Positions 14,141-22,327 of a DNA stretch of 38,133 bases are shown here, one piece after another. The position numbers and the translations under genes are program-made. The stretch comes from Microcaldota archaeon. Its GTDB lineage: Archaea > Micrarchaeota > Micrarchaeia > Micrarchaeales > Micrarchaeaceae. The stretch is from NCBI GenBank assembly GCA_027365735.1, contig DAHXLY010000012.1, positions 1 through 38,133 on the forward strand. Reading direction: 5' to 3'. Numbering within the stretch: position 1 is the first letter of the stretch; the number at the start of each line of letters is the position of its first letter. The notes under the pieces were generated by a model that made no database searches, was not told the origin of the DNA, and worked only from the letters and a program-made list of their open reading frames with translations.

Positions 14141-16492
14141 ATGGCTGATTCCTACAACTTCAGCGAGATAGAGGAGCGAATAGCGAAGCTCTGGAGGGAT
14201 GAGGACATCTACAGGTACGACCCGAAGTCGAAAAAGGAGGTGTATTCCATCGACACCCCTCCCCCGACGGTATCCGGGTTGATACACGTCGGCCATGTCA
14301 TGTCGTACTCGCAGATGGACTTCATAGCGAGATACAAGCGAATGAAGGGGTACAACGTCTTCTACCCGTTCGGATTCGACAACAACGGCCTTCCCACCGA
14401 GATATTGGTTGAGAAGACCCACAACATAACAGCTGAGAAGCTCGGACGCGAGAGGTTCATCGCGCTGGTGGAGAGCGAGACGAAGAAGTTCATGGACATG
14501 TACAAGGAGGTCTGGCAGAAGGTCGGCATAGCTGTGGACTGGTCGTTGGCTTACTCAACAATCGGGAAGGACGCGCAGAGAATATCACAACTGTCGTTCA
14601 TAAAACTGTGCAAGATGGACCGCACCTACAGGAAGGAAACCCCGACCATCTGGTGCCCGAAGGAAAAAACCGCAGTGTCGCAGATGGAACTGAAGGACAA
14701 GGTGCTGAAATCAAGGTTCATCAACATAAAATTCTCGAAGGAGATAACCATAGCCACGACGAGACCTGAGCTGTTACCGGCGTGCGTCGCGATATTCGTA
14801 AATCCCGACGACAAAAAGAACGCTAAGCTCGTAGGCAAGAAGGTCAGGGTGCCACTCTTCGGTCAGGAGGTGACAGTCATGGCTGACAGGAGGGTCGACC
14901 CGGAAAAGGGGACGGGCGTGGTCATGTGTTGCACTTTCGGCGACCTTACCGACATAGACTGGTACAGGGCATACAACCTTCCGCTGAAGATAATAATAGA
15001 CGAGAGCGGCGCGATCATCCATGGGGATTACAAGGGGATGAAGATAAAGGATGCCCGCTCGAAGGTGATCGAGGCTCTGAAAGCGGAGGGCCTCGTAACG
15101 GGTGAGAAGGAGATAGAGCACAACGTCAACGTGCACGAAAGGTGCAACACGGAAATCGAATTCCTCGTGAAGAAGCAGTGGTACGTAAGGTACCTCGACC
15201 TGAAGGAAAAGTTCCTCGATGCAGGAAAAAAGATAAAGTGGCACCCGGAGTTCATGAAGGTCAGGTACGACAACTGGGTCAACGGCCTGCAGTGGGACTG
15301 GGCGATATCGAGGCAGAGGTTCTATGGCATACCGTTCCCGGTGTGGTACTGCGAGAAATGCGGCGAGACGATGCTGGCGGAAGAAGGCTCGTTGCCCGTC
15401 AACCCGCTGAACCAGAAACCGGGGAAGAAATGCAAGTGCGGCTCCGACCGATTCGTGCCGGAGGGGGATGTGATGGATACGTGGGCAACATCATCCACGA
15501 CACCATTGCTGAATGCGAAGTGGGACGGCGAAAGGTATGACAAGAGGATTTACCCGATGTCTCTCCGCCCGCAGGCGCACGACATAATTACGTTCTGGCT
15601 GTTCACCAGCGTCGTGAAGGGATACTTCCACACGGGCCTCGTGCCGTGGAAGGATGCATTCATCGCAGGACATGCACTCGATCCGAAGGGGCAGCCGATG
15701 CACAAGTCAGCGGGCAACATCATCGAGGCGAGGGGAGCGATCGAGAAGAACGGCGCAGACCAGGTAAGGTACTGGGCGAGCGTATCAAAATTGGGAGAGG
15801 ACGCAAGCTTCCAGGACAAGGACATAAAGACAGGCCATAAGCTGGCGGTGAAGATGTGGAATGTGGCCAATTTCGTCCAGATGAACATGGGCGACCCAAC
15901 GCGCGCGGCGAAGGCGACCAACATTATCGACAAATGGATACTTTCCAAGGCGATGATGGCGGTCGAGAACGCCACTGCAAGGTTCGACGAGTACGATTTC
16001 ACCGGCGCTGCCCGCGCTGCGAGCGAATTCTTCTGGTATTTCTGCGACAATTATCTGGAGTTTATAAAGCACAGGACGTACAAGGGAGACAAGACCGCCG
16101 CTGACACGCTTTCGGCCGTGTTTTTGATGACATTGAAGATGTTTGCACCGTTCGTGCCATACGTGACTGATGAGATTTACCAGCGCCTGTACAGGAAGAC
16201 CGAAAAGTCAGTATCAATCCACGTTTCAGAATGGCCCGAGTACAATGGGAAGATGTTCGACAAGAAGAGCTTTGAACTTGGAGAGAGGATTGCCAATACG
16301 ATAATTTTCATCAGGCAGTGGAAGCACAACAACCAGATGGCGCTGAACGGCGAGCTAGCCCAGGTCGAGGTTGAGGGCCTTACTGAGGGGCTCGATGAGA
16401 TCGCTGGAGCGATGAACATCAAGAAGGTGACAAAGGGAAAAGGCGACCTGACTGTGCCGGGGACAGAGATAAAGCTAGCCATCAAGAAATAA
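14141..16492 (+). CDS. valS: Valyl-tRNA synthetase
   Basis: 783 aa from ATG 14141 (an in-frame GTG at 14126 adds five residues). Class I synthetase charging tRNA-Val. HIGH motif HVGH at residues 49-52 in TPPPTVSGLIHVGHVMSYSQ, followed by the ValRS-type FDNNGLPTE. The CP1 editing domain contains ATTRPELLPACVA and KGTGVVMCCTFGD. The KMSKS loop reads PMHKSAGN with His521 where Ser is usual. The anticodon-binding domain follows (NYLEFIKHRTYKG). The C-terminal coiled-coil arm of bacterial ValRS is absent, as expected for the archaeal type. Confidence 0.93.
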   Translation: MADSYNFSEIEERIAKLWRDEDIYRYDPKSKKEVYSIDTPPPTVSGLIHVGHVMSYSQMDFIARYKRMKGYNVFYPFGFDNNGLPTEILVEKTHNITAEKLGRERFIALVESETKKFMDMYKEVWQKVGIAVDWSLAYSTIGKDAQRISQLSFIKLCKMDRTYRKETPTIWCPKEKTAVSQMELKDKVLKSRFINIKFSKEITIATTRPELLPACVAIFVNPDDKKNAKLVGKKVRVPLFGQEVTVMADRRVDPEKGTGVVMCCTFGDLTDIDWYRAYNLPLKIIIDESGAIIHGDYKGMKIKDARSKVIEALKAEGLVTGEKEIEHNVNVHERCNTEIEFLVKKQWYVRYLDLKEKFLDAGKKIKWHPEFMKVRYDNWVNGLQWDWAISRQRFYGIPFPVWYCEKCGETMLAEEGSLPVNPLNQKPGKKCKCGSDRFVPEGDVMDTWATSSTTPLLNAKWDGERYDKRIYPMSLRPQAHDIITFWLFTSVVKGYFHTGLVPWKDAFIAGHALDPKGQPMHKSAGNIIEARGAIEKNGADQVRYWASVSKLGEDASFQDKDIKTGHKLAVKMWNVANFVQMNMGDPTRAAKATNIIDKWILSKAMMAVENATARFDEYDFTGAARAASEFFWYFCDNYLEFIKHRTYKGDKTAADTLSAVFLMTLKMFAPFVPYVTDEIYQRLYRKTEKSVSIHVSEWPEYNGKMFDKKSFELGERIANTIIFIRQWKHNNQMALNGELAQVEVEGLTEGLDEIAGAMNIKKVTKGKGDLTVPGTEIKLAIKK

Positions 16493-16530
16493 ACAGAAAA
16501 AACAGAATGAAAATAAATGCGAACGTGCCT

Positions 16531-16884
16531 TCAGGCGACTACTTCTCCAACGGCAAATCGTGCCTTGACCTCGGTGACTCTAACCTTGACCGTGTCACCC
16601 TCCTTTGTGCCTTTTACGAAGATAACAAACCCGTCCTTCCTTGCGATTCCGTCCCCTTTCGAGGCTAGGGCTTCGATCTTAACGTCCACCTCGTCGCCAA
16701 CCTTGACCGGCTTCGGCAGGAAATAGTTTGGCTTTATATCTATTCCTCCTTTCCTTCCGCCGCGTCCGCCCCCTCGTCCGCCCGCTCTGCCTCCACGGAA
16801 GCCTTCCCTTCGTTCACCGCCCTGTCCTCCGCCGCCAATGCCGCCTTCCGTTATCTGGTCGTTCATTCCCTCTTCGTCATCCAT
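16531..16884 (-). CDS. TRAM-domain RNA-binding protein with RGG-rich N-terminus
   Basis: 117 aa from ATG 16884. The C-terminal ~65 residues are a TRAM domain (VKVGDEVDVKIEALASKGDG, IARKDGFVIFVKG, GDTVKVRVTEVKARFAVGEVV), an OB-like RNA-binding fold. The N-terminal ~45 residues are a Gly/Arg-rich low-complexity region with repeated GGRG-type boxes. Stand-alone TRAM proteins in archaea act as RNA chaperones, similar to cold-shock proteins. The added RGG tail would strengthen RNA binding or promote condensate formation; that is inference. Confidence 0.82.
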   Translation of the reverse strand: MDDEEGMNDQITEGGIGGGGQGGERREGFRGGRAGGRGGGRGGRKGGIDIKPNYFLPKPVKVGDEVDVKIEALASKGDGIARKDGFVIFVKGTKEGDTVKVRVTEVKARFAVGEVVA

Positions 16885-16940
16885 GCAGTTCACCGTATGT
16901 AGCAGAATATTTTTCTTTTGGATTTATAATGCTTTGCTGT

Positions 16941-18071
16941 TCACAGCAATTTTTTCAGGGCGGAGTTGATTTTTTCTGTGTTCTTCCTGTCGCACGCAAC
17001 CAAAAGCTTCGGTGCGCTGGAGAGAATTAGCTGGAGTGTCTTCATCAGCGGCGAGACCTCGGTTATCTGGCCGACGAGCTGCCCGTCCCTGTTCACGACC
17101 GGCAGGTTATCCTTGCTGCCCTTGTATTCGACGAACACTGCAACATAACTGTTTCGATCCATGCCGCTCTTTTCTATCGCAGATGCCACTTCCGAGAGCT
17201 TCAGCCCCACAGGGACGGCGTTGTTGTACGCCCTCTTAAACAGCCGCCTTTCCAGCAGCCTCTGCATCAGGTCCTTCGAATCTTTTGTGGCAAGAAGTTT
17301 CGCGGTCATGCTCCAATCCACTATGTTCCTGAGCTCCTTTGCGTCCATCTTCCCAGAATCGATCGCGTTGGCGACCGCCTTTTCGTACATGCCGTCCGCG
17401 ATCTGGGCGGCGTGGTGCAAGTAGACGGATGAAAACATTGAGTATCTTGCGATGAGCATGTATTCCACGCTCCGAACTGCCGATTCGAATATCGCTGGAG
17501 AGCCCTTGTAGAGCGTGAACTTGTTCCTGATGTTGGAATAGTCGATCAGACCATACGCCACACCGGTGTAGTGGGCGTCGCGTATCAGGTAATCCAACCT
17601 GTCCGAACCGATCGAGCCGGTAACCACCTCTCCCTTGCTCTTTCCGTTGAAATAATCGAGCACCTTCTTCATGGTGAAGGTCGAATTGCCTATCACGTCG
17701 GCGATGGAGGACTTTCTTATTATTTCCTCACCGAGATCTTCGTGTGTTGTCTTTAGATATCTGCCAAGAAGGTTATCCGAGGCATGGGAGAACGCGGTGT
17801 GACCTATGTCGTGCATCAGCCCCGCCGCCTCAAGCGCCTCATCCGGTTCTCCGCCGTTCAATCGGGATGAAAGTTCGCGGGTGCGCTTCATTGTACCAAG
17901 AGAGTGCTCAAAACGCGTGTGGTTTGCGCTTGGATAAATTAGGTTAGCGAATCCGACCTGCCTTATCCACCTGAGCCTCTGCATCGCAGGATCTTCGATG
18001 AGTGATAGCTCCGTCTCTGTCGGTTCTATGTCGCCCACAACCGCATCCTGGATGCGAATACCCCCTTTCAA
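16941..18071 (-). CDS. HD-domain phosphohydrolase (COG1078, dNTPase-like)
   Basis: 376 aa. The HD signature is clear: NHTRFEHSLGTM (first His), GLMHDIGHTAFSHASD (HD pair) and a later GSIGSDRLDYLIRDAHYTG (Asp). The family includes dGTP triphosphohydrolase-like enzymes; the substrate is not predictable here. The start is TTG 18071: a strong GAGGTGAG ribosome site lies 5 nt upstream and overlaps the VKOR stop codon, showing translational coupling. Third gene of a cpgS-like-VKOR-HD unit. Confidence 0.87.
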   Translation of the reverse strand: MKGGIRIQDAVVGDIEPTETELSLIEDPAMQRLRWIRQVGFANLIYPSANHTRFEHSLGTMKRTRELSSRLNGGEPDEALEAAGLMHDIGHTAFSHASDNLLGRYLKTTHEDLGEEIIRKSSIADVIGNSTFTMKKVLDYFNGKSKGEVVTGSIGSDRLDYLIRDAHYTGVAYGLIDYSNIRNKFTLYKGSPAIFESAVRSVEYMLIARYSMFSSVYLHHAAQIADGMYEKAVANAIDSGKMDAKELRNIVDWSMTAKLLATKDSKDLMQRLLERRLFKRAYNNAVPVGLKLSEVASAIEKSGMDRNSYVAVFVEYKGSKDNLPVVNRDGQLVGQITEVSPLMKTLQLILSSAPKLLVACDRKNTEKINSALKKLL

Positions 18072-18075
18072 GATC

Positions 18076-18453
18076 TCACCTCTTTCCGTTCGCTATTACT
18101 ATCAGCGCTATGATAATTAAATCCAACGTCAGGCAGTATATACACACCTCGCCGAGCAGAAACTGTGCCCCGAAAGAATACAATACCGCTCCGGCGCCGG
18201 CGATCTGCCATAGGAACTTCATGGTTTCGTCCTTGAATAGCATGTAAAACCCAAGCGCAAATAGGATTATTGCCAAAATTGATGTTGGGATGCCAAAGAA
18301 TTCGGAGTACTGGCTCGTTATCACTGACTCGCAGTTAACTATTCCGGTGCTCGGGCATGCAAGGACCGCCAGATCGTAGCGTGATATCGTCAGATATATC
18401 GAAACCAGGATCCCGATTGCCAGTAGGATCTGAATTATCTTATTCCGTTCCAT
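18076..18453 (-). CDS. Vitamin K epoxide reductase (VKOR) family protein
   Basis: 125 aa with four predicted transmembrane helices. The active-site CIYC (about 108-111) lies at the start of the last helix, and the loop pair is represented by Cys residues in LACPSTGIVNCESV (about 33-43). SQYSEFFGIP matches the family Ser/Gly-Ile-Pro region. VKOR oxidises quinone-linked DsbA-like partners to make disulfides in exported proteins. No fused thioredoxin domain is present. Four bases separate it from the upstream gene. Confidence 0.87.
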   Translation of the reverse strand: MERNKIIQILLAIGILVSIYLTISRYDLAVLACPSTGIVNCESVITSQYSEFFGIPTSILAIILFALGFYMLFKDETMKFLWQIAGAGAVLYSFGAQFLLGEVCIYCLTLDLIIIALIVIANGKR

Positions 18454-18457
18454 GAAA

Positions 18458-19789
18458 TCATTTCTTTTTCCTTATCTTCTTCGCGAAATCGCTTATCAGG
18501 CTCTCAAACCCGTTCCCATCCGGCTTCAGGTCGTAATGAACCTGCACAATCGGCTTGTTGGAATTTATGATATTGCGAATGTCCGTTGGCGTGGCAGATA
18601 TGACCGAATCGCAGTCCGCCTTGTTTATCGTAGCCTCGAGGTCCTTTATCTGCTTCACGCTGTAACCCATTGCGGGGAGCTCGTTGTTCAGGTACGGGTA
18701 CTTGGCAAACGTGTCCTTCAGCGTGCCGGTCGCGTACATCTTCGCATTCACTATCTCTGCCGCGTTGTACTGCCTTGCCGCTATTGTTCCCGCACCGAAC
18801 AGCATCTGGCCGTGTGTTATGGAAGGCCCGTCCTCAACGATCAAAACGCGCTTTCCGGTTATTAACTTCGGGCTGTCAGCCTTCACGGAGGAGGCGGCTT
18901 TGAATATTTTTGCCTTGGGATTGACGCGAGCGAGGTTTTGTTCCACCTCCTTCACCTGGTTCGTCGTGGCGGAGTTGATCTTGTTGATAAGCAGTACATC
19001 TGCCATGCGCGCGACTATGTTGCCCGGATAATAGTTGAGCTCGTTCCCCGCCCTGAGGGGATCGGCGACGGTGATCAATAAGTCCGGTTTTATGAAAGGG
19101 GCGTCGTTGTTGCCGCCGTCCCAGATGATCACATCCGCTTCTTTCTCCGCCTCCCTTAGTATCCTCTCATAATCAACGCCAGCGAATAGGACAAACCCAT
19201 TCCTGATGTGGTGTTCGTAGTCCTCACGTTCTTCTATTGTTGCTTTGTACCTGTCGAGGTCCTTCATGGAGGCGTACCTCTGGACGATCTGGTCCTTTAG
19301 TACTCCGTATGGCATTGGATGCCTTATTATCGCAACCCTCAGGCCGAGAGACCTGAGCATCAGAGCGATATATCTTGAGGTCTGGCTCTTCCCGCTCCCC
19401 GTCCTGACCGCGCACACCGCGATTACGGGCTTGATGGATTTCAGGTATTGCGTCTCGGGGGCCGCAAGGCCGAAATTAGCCCCGTTGGCATTCACTATGC
19501 TTGCCTTTTCCATAACCTCGTTGAAACTGAGGTCGCTGTATGCAAGTATGCAGGTCTGGGTTTTCGTTTTCTTTATCAGACCAGGGAGTTCAGATTCGTC
19601 GTAGATCTTGATTCCCTTAGGATAGAACTTTCCTGAAAGTTCCTTAGGGTAGATTCTGTTGGATATGTATGGAATCTGCGCCGCAGTGAATGCGACAACC
19701 TCAAAATTCGGGTTGTTCCTGAAGCTGGTGTTGAACATATGAAAGTCGCGGCCCGCTGCGCCGATTATGATTACCTTAGACCTCTCCAT
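18458..19789 (-). CDS. Cyclic 2,3-diphosphoglycerate synthetase-like P-loop protein (COG2403)
   Basis: 443 aa from ATG 19789 (MERSKVIIIGAAGRDFHMFN). The N-terminal Rossmann-like domain is followed by a P-loop domain with Walker A AVRTGSGKSQTSRYIA at about 128-143, a WDGGNND acidic motif and VLLINKINSA. The family contains the enzyme of cyclic 2,3-diphosphoglycerate synthesis in hyperthermophilic methanogens, but many members occur in archaea not known to make it, so the reaction here is uncertain. Upstream in-frame starts to 19837 would overlap the shared promoter and are rejected. Confidence 0.8.
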   Translation of the reverse strand: MERSKVIIIGAAGRDFHMFNTSFRNNPNFEVVAFTAAQIPYISNRIYPKELSGKFYPKGIKIYDESELPGLIKKTKTQTCILAYSDLSFNEVMEKASIVNANGANFGLAAPETQYLKSIKPVIAVCAVRTGSGKSQTSRYIALMLRSLGLRVAIIRHPMPYGVLKDQIVQRYASMKDLDRYKATIEEREDYEHHIRNGFVLFAGVDYERILREAEKEADVIIWDGGNNDAPFIKPDLLITVADPLRAGNELNYYPGNIVARMADVLLINKINSATTNQVKEVEQNLARVNPKAKIFKAASSVKADSPKLITGKRVLIVEDGPSITHGQMLFGAGTIAARQYNAAEIVNAKMYATGTLKDTFAKYPYLNNELPAMGYSVKQIKDLEATINKADCDSVISATPTDIRNIINSNKPIVQVHYDLKPDGNGFESLISDFAKKIRKKK

Positions 19790-19810
19790 GCTTGTTCTTC
19801 TCAACATAGG

Positions 19811-19818
19811 CTTTAATT
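19811..19818. promoter_or_regulatory. Shared bidirectional TATA element (cpgS-like / PIN)
   Basis: CTTTAATT has its TTAA centre at 19814.5. The PIN ATG (19840) and the cpgS-like ATG (19789) are each 25.5 nt from that centre. One symmetric element could therefore place TBP for two leaderless divergent transcripts. Confidence 0.5.
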
Positions 19819-19839
19819 CCTTCACTCTTAATCTCACTT

Positions 19840-20211
19840 ATGGAGTATGTGATAGTAGACACCAGCTCGATTGTCTTCGGGTTCGAGTTCAAGAAGGACG
19901 TCTTCGAGGCGGCGACAGGGAGGTTCCATACGCACAAGCAACTCATTTCCGCGGGCGTTCTGGCCGAACTTTCCACGCTTGCCGAAAACAGGGGTAAAAA
20001 GGGCCTGGCGGCAAGGCTTGCCCTCGCGGCAATAAAGTATAAAAAGGTGTTAGTAGATAATAGTACACAGCACGTCGACAGCTGGGTGTTCGGTAAATCC
20101 CTAGAGCACCCGGGCACAGTAGTAATTACCAACGACACAGCGTTGTTCAAGCGGCTCAAGGCAAAAGGCGTCTTGGCCTACAAGTTCACGAAAGCCGGGG
20201 TCATAAAGTAA
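19840..20211 (+). CDS. PIN-domain protein, FCF1-like (COG1412)
   Basis: 123 aa. PIN fold with acidic residues in IVDTSSIVFGFE (first Asp), GVLAELSTLAENRG (Glu) and VITNDTALFKRLKAKGV (Asp near the C-terminus), the expected nuclease set. In archaea this family is conserved directly upstream of rpoE and is related to the eukaryotic rRNA-processing nuclease Fcf1. It is therefore more likely a ribosome or RNA processing factor than a VapC toxin, and no antitoxin gene precedes it. Leaderless ATG from the shared promoter. Confidence 0.83.
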   Translation: MEYVIVDTSSIVFGFEFKKDVFEAATGRFHTHKQLISAGVLAELSTLAENRGKKGLAARLALAAIKYKKVLVDNSTQHVDSWVFGKSLEHPGTVVITNDTALFKRLKAKGVLAYKFTKAGVIK

Positions 20212-20247
20212 GGTCTGATTGTTTTACGCTTAACAAATGGTGAGATA

Positions 20248-20838
20248 TTGTACAAAGTATACACGGTAACCGACACATTCAAGCTGCCGCCAGAGCACTT
20301 CGGGGACGACCTCGAGAAGGTGGCCGCAGACGTACTCAGGAGGAGGTATGAAGGCACGATTGACAGGGACATGGGTGTGGTGGTTGCGATTTATGATGTG
20401 AGTAGTGTAAGCGACGGACAGATATATCCTGGAGATCCATCTACACACCACAACGCGACATTCAAACTCCTTGCATTCATGCCAACGGTCGAAGAGGTTG
20501 TGGCGGGAGAAGTGTCAGAACTGGTGGAATTCGGTGCGTTCGTCAGGATCGGGCCGATGGAAGGGCTCGTTCACGTTTCACAGATAGCGAACGACTTCCT
20601 TTCGTTCGACAAGAAGGTCCCGGCCTTCATATCCAAGAAGACGGGCAAGAACCTGAAGAAGGGAGACGCAGTCCTGGCGAAGATCTCGACGGTCAGCATG
20701 AAGAAAACGGTGAAAGACTCGAAGATAGCGCTTACAATGAAGCCGGAAGGGCTTGGAAAGCTGGAATGGATTACCGCCGGAAAGGCCAGGAGGGAAAAGG
20801 AGACCAGGGGCGGAAGCAGCAGGAAGGGCAAGAAATAA
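20248..20838 (+). CDS. rpoE: DNA-directed RNA polymerase subunit E' (Rpb7)
   Basis: 196 aa. The N-terminal tip domain (MYKVYTVTDTFKLPPEHFG, then GTIDRDMGVVVAIYDV) is followed by an S1 domain (GEVSELVEFGAFVRIGPMEGLVHVSQIA) and a long Lys/Arg/Gly tail. It forms the stalk with Rpb4. The start is TTG 20248 with GGTGAG 4 nt upstream; no in-frame ATG exists nearby. It lies 36 nt after the PIN gene and 30 nt before spt4, the conserved archaeal order. Confidence 0.93.
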   Translation: MYKVYTVTDTFKLPPEHFGDDLEKVAADVLRRRYEGTIDRDMGVVVAIYDVSSVSDGQIYPGDPSTHHNATFKLLAFMPTVEEVVAGEVSELVEFGAFVRIGPMEGLVHVSQIANDFLSFDKKVPAFISKKTGKNLKKGDAVLAKISTVSMKKTVKDSKIALTMKPEGLGKLEWITAGKARREKETRGGSSRKGKK

Positions 20839-20868
20839 ATAGGGCAAAAATAGAGAACAAGTGATACC

Positions 20869-21060
20869 ATGGAAGGAAGGGCATGCAAGAACTGCAGGAT
20901 GATAATAACGCACGGGGACCACTGCCCGCTGTGCAACGGCACCGACCTGACCAATAAGTGGAGTAGCTACGCGATTATAATCAACGCGGAGAAGTCGGAG
21001 CTTGCCAAGAAGCTGAACGCGAAGGTCAACAGCACGTTCGCGCTTAATATCAAGGCATGA
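20869..21060 (+). CDS. spt4: Transcription elongation factor Spt4 (RpoE'')
   Basis: 63 aa. Zinc-binding cysteines CKNCR (6-9) and CPLCNG (22-25), followed by WSSYAIIINAEKSELAKKL, match archaeal Spt4. It pairs with Spt5 to close the polymerase cleft and increase processivity. Directly downstream of rpoE and probably in the same transcript. The aS24/aS27 genes that often follow in archaea are missing here. Confidence 0.93.
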   Translation: MEGRACKNCRMIITHGDHCPLCNGTDLTNKWSSYAIIINAEKSELAKKLNAKVNSTFALNIKA

Positions 21061-21091
21061 TGCCATGCCAAATCCATATTTTTGACCCGAT

Positions 21092-21298
21092 ATGTACGAG
21101 GCCTATGGCAAAAAGGTAATGGTGCTTCCGGTGCTCGCGTTTGGCGGGCTGGGTATGCTTATCTATGCTGTCGGCACAAAACAACCGACATCGCCATTGA
21201 TGACAATTGGTTTTGTATCTGTTCTTTTGGGAATGGGACTACTCGCTTACATGTCAATAACGATAAACGCCGCTTCTCCTCCACCCCAGGCTAACTAG
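21092..21298 (+). CDS. Small two-helix membrane protein
   Basis: 68 aa. Two hydrophobic segments (about 9-26 and 37-56: VLPVLAFGGLGMLIYAV and MTIGFVSVLLGMGLLAYM) separated by a polar turn (GTKQPTSP), ending in SPPPQAN. No family recognised. It begins 31 nt after spt4 and may be on the same transcript. Confidence 0.55.
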   Translation: MYEAYGKKVMVLPVLAFGGLGMLIYAVGTKQPTSPLMTIGFVSVLLGMGLLAYMSITINAASPPPQAN

Positions 21299-21343
21299 AC
21301 GTTTTCTACCCAGGCAAATAAATATCAGCGGGCGATGTGACCC

Positions 21344-21601
21344 TTACTCATAGGCAGTTTGTCTGTGTTCAAATCTAAGTAGGAGCAGCCTTTCCCCTTC
21401 CACCTTAAAAATAAGTCGGTATGGCTTGACGTATATTGTGAGCTCCCCTCTCAAACCGTGTCTTAACGGTTTCCCAAAACCAGGATTTTTCGTTATCTTT
21501 TCTATTTGCTTTTGTAGTTTATCCTTGAGTCCCTTATCCTTAACACTTCTGACATCATTTTCGAACCTCTCGGTGGGTATGACGTATTTTATGTCTACCA
21601 T
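21344..21601 (-). CDS. RelE/ParE-superfamily toxin
   Basis: 85 aa. The C-terminal pattern GKPLRHGLRGELTIYVKPYRLIFKVEGERLLLLRFEHR is typical of RelE-fold toxins, with basic residues in the active-site groove. RelE members cut mRNA on the ribosome; ParE members inhibit gyrase. Lys/Arg-rich strands make RelE-like more likely, but this is not certain. The ATG overlaps the 3' end of the antitoxin gene by 7 nt, the standard coupling of these modules. Confidence 0.83.
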   Translation of the reverse strand: MVDIKYVIPTERFENDVRSVKDKGLKDKLQKQIEKITKNPGFGKPLRHGLRGELTIYVKPYRLIFKVEGERLLLLRFEHRQTAYE

Positions 21602-21876
21602 TTAGAAAACTCTTTGAAGAACTCATCCTTTTGATAAATCTTGTATCTACCAGTTTCCAAATCCTTCCAGGCCTCCTCCACTAACTTTAGTGTTTTCATA
21701 TCTTCCTTTGTAATGCTTTGGCTGAGCTGCTTCAATACTATCATCCCTTTCCTACGTATGATAATGAACAGGCTACCAGATTTCATACCAATGCTCTTCC
21801 TTATCCTCTCGGGGATGACTATCTGACCCTTTGAACTGGCTCTAGTTATTTCAACGGCGCTGCTTGTATTTTTCAT
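21595..21876 (-). CDS. AbrB/MazE-like antitoxin
   Basis: 93 aa. An N-terminal SpoVT/AbrB swapped-hairpin DNA-binding domain is evident: EITRASSKGQIVIPERIRKSIG followed by GSLFIIIRRKGMIVLKQL. The C-terminal half is charged and helical (KTLKLVEEAWKDLETGRYKIYQKDEFF) and should bind and neutralise the toxin. ATG 21876 is about 26 nt from a TATA element, suggesting a leaderless mRNA. A 19-bp palindrome lies immediately upstream, probably its own operator. Confidence 0.86.
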   Translation of the reverse strand: MKNTSSAVEITRASSKGQIVIPERIRKSIGMKSGSLFIIIRRKGMIVLKQLSQSITKEDMKTLKLVEEAWKDLETGRYKIYQKDEFFKEFSKW

Positions 21877-21878
21877 AG

Positions 21879-21897
21879 TAGTAAGATATTCTTACTA
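21879..21897. promoter_or_regulatory. Operator palindrome of the AbrB/RelE module
   Basis: TAGTAAGA-TAT-TCTTACTA is a perfect inverted repeat with 8-bp arms. It fills the space between the antitoxin ATG (21876) and a TATA-like AATATATGA at 21898-21905. Binding by the AbrB-type antitoxin would block initiation, the usual autoregulation of such modules. Confidence 0.7.
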
Positions 21898-21946
21898 ATA
21901 TATGAATGTTTGTATCAGCATCGTGCCATATCGTACGTAAGAGCAG

Positions 21947-22327
21947 TTAGATTTTGACTTTAACATCGAAGAAGTTGAGCTGCCCCTTCATGGGAATCGG
22001 TTTGTCGAATTTTACCGCATCCTTTATTAAAAATCCGTGCTGCGGATAGAACTTCTTTGTCGCAAGATGCTTTTTGCTGTCCTGCATGAATTCCTCAACG
22101 CTTTCGTAGTCCTTGATTCCGTAGATGGTTGCCGATCCTATTACAGCGCCATACACGAGCTCCTTAGGGTCGATTCCCAACTCTTTGCACGCACCAAGAT
22201 CAGGCTTTAGAGAGGCATGAATCAGGAACTTCCCTCTAAAATGAGTATTCCACTTCCTCAACTCAATTGTCTTCCTCCCGCTCGCCAGCAAAAACGCGAA
22301 CGGCTGCTTCAGCGAAAGGCACTTCAT
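21947..22327 (-). CDS. ASCH-domain protein
   Basis: 126 aa. ASCH fold features: start MKCLSLKQPFAFLLASGRKTIELR, then FRGKFLIHAS, YGAVIGSATIYGI and the ending HGFLIKDAVKFDKPIPMKGQLNFF. ASCH proteins resemble PUA domains and are predicted RNA-binding; some are RNA or nucleoside hydrolases. The ATG overlaps the FKBP stop by four bases (ATGA), so expression is coupled to the isomerase. Confidence 0.82.
   Translation of the reverse strand: MKCLSLKQPFAFLLASGRKTIELRKWNTHFRGKFLIHASLKPDLGACKELGIDPKELVYGAVIGSATIYGIKDYESVEEFMQDSKKHLATKKFYPQHGFLIKDAVKFDKPIPMKGQLNFFDVKVKI

Noticed and set aside
19840-20211. PIN protein as a VapC toxin
   Set aside because: No antitoxin gene precedes it, and its position upstream of rpoE is the conserved place of the FCF1-like family.
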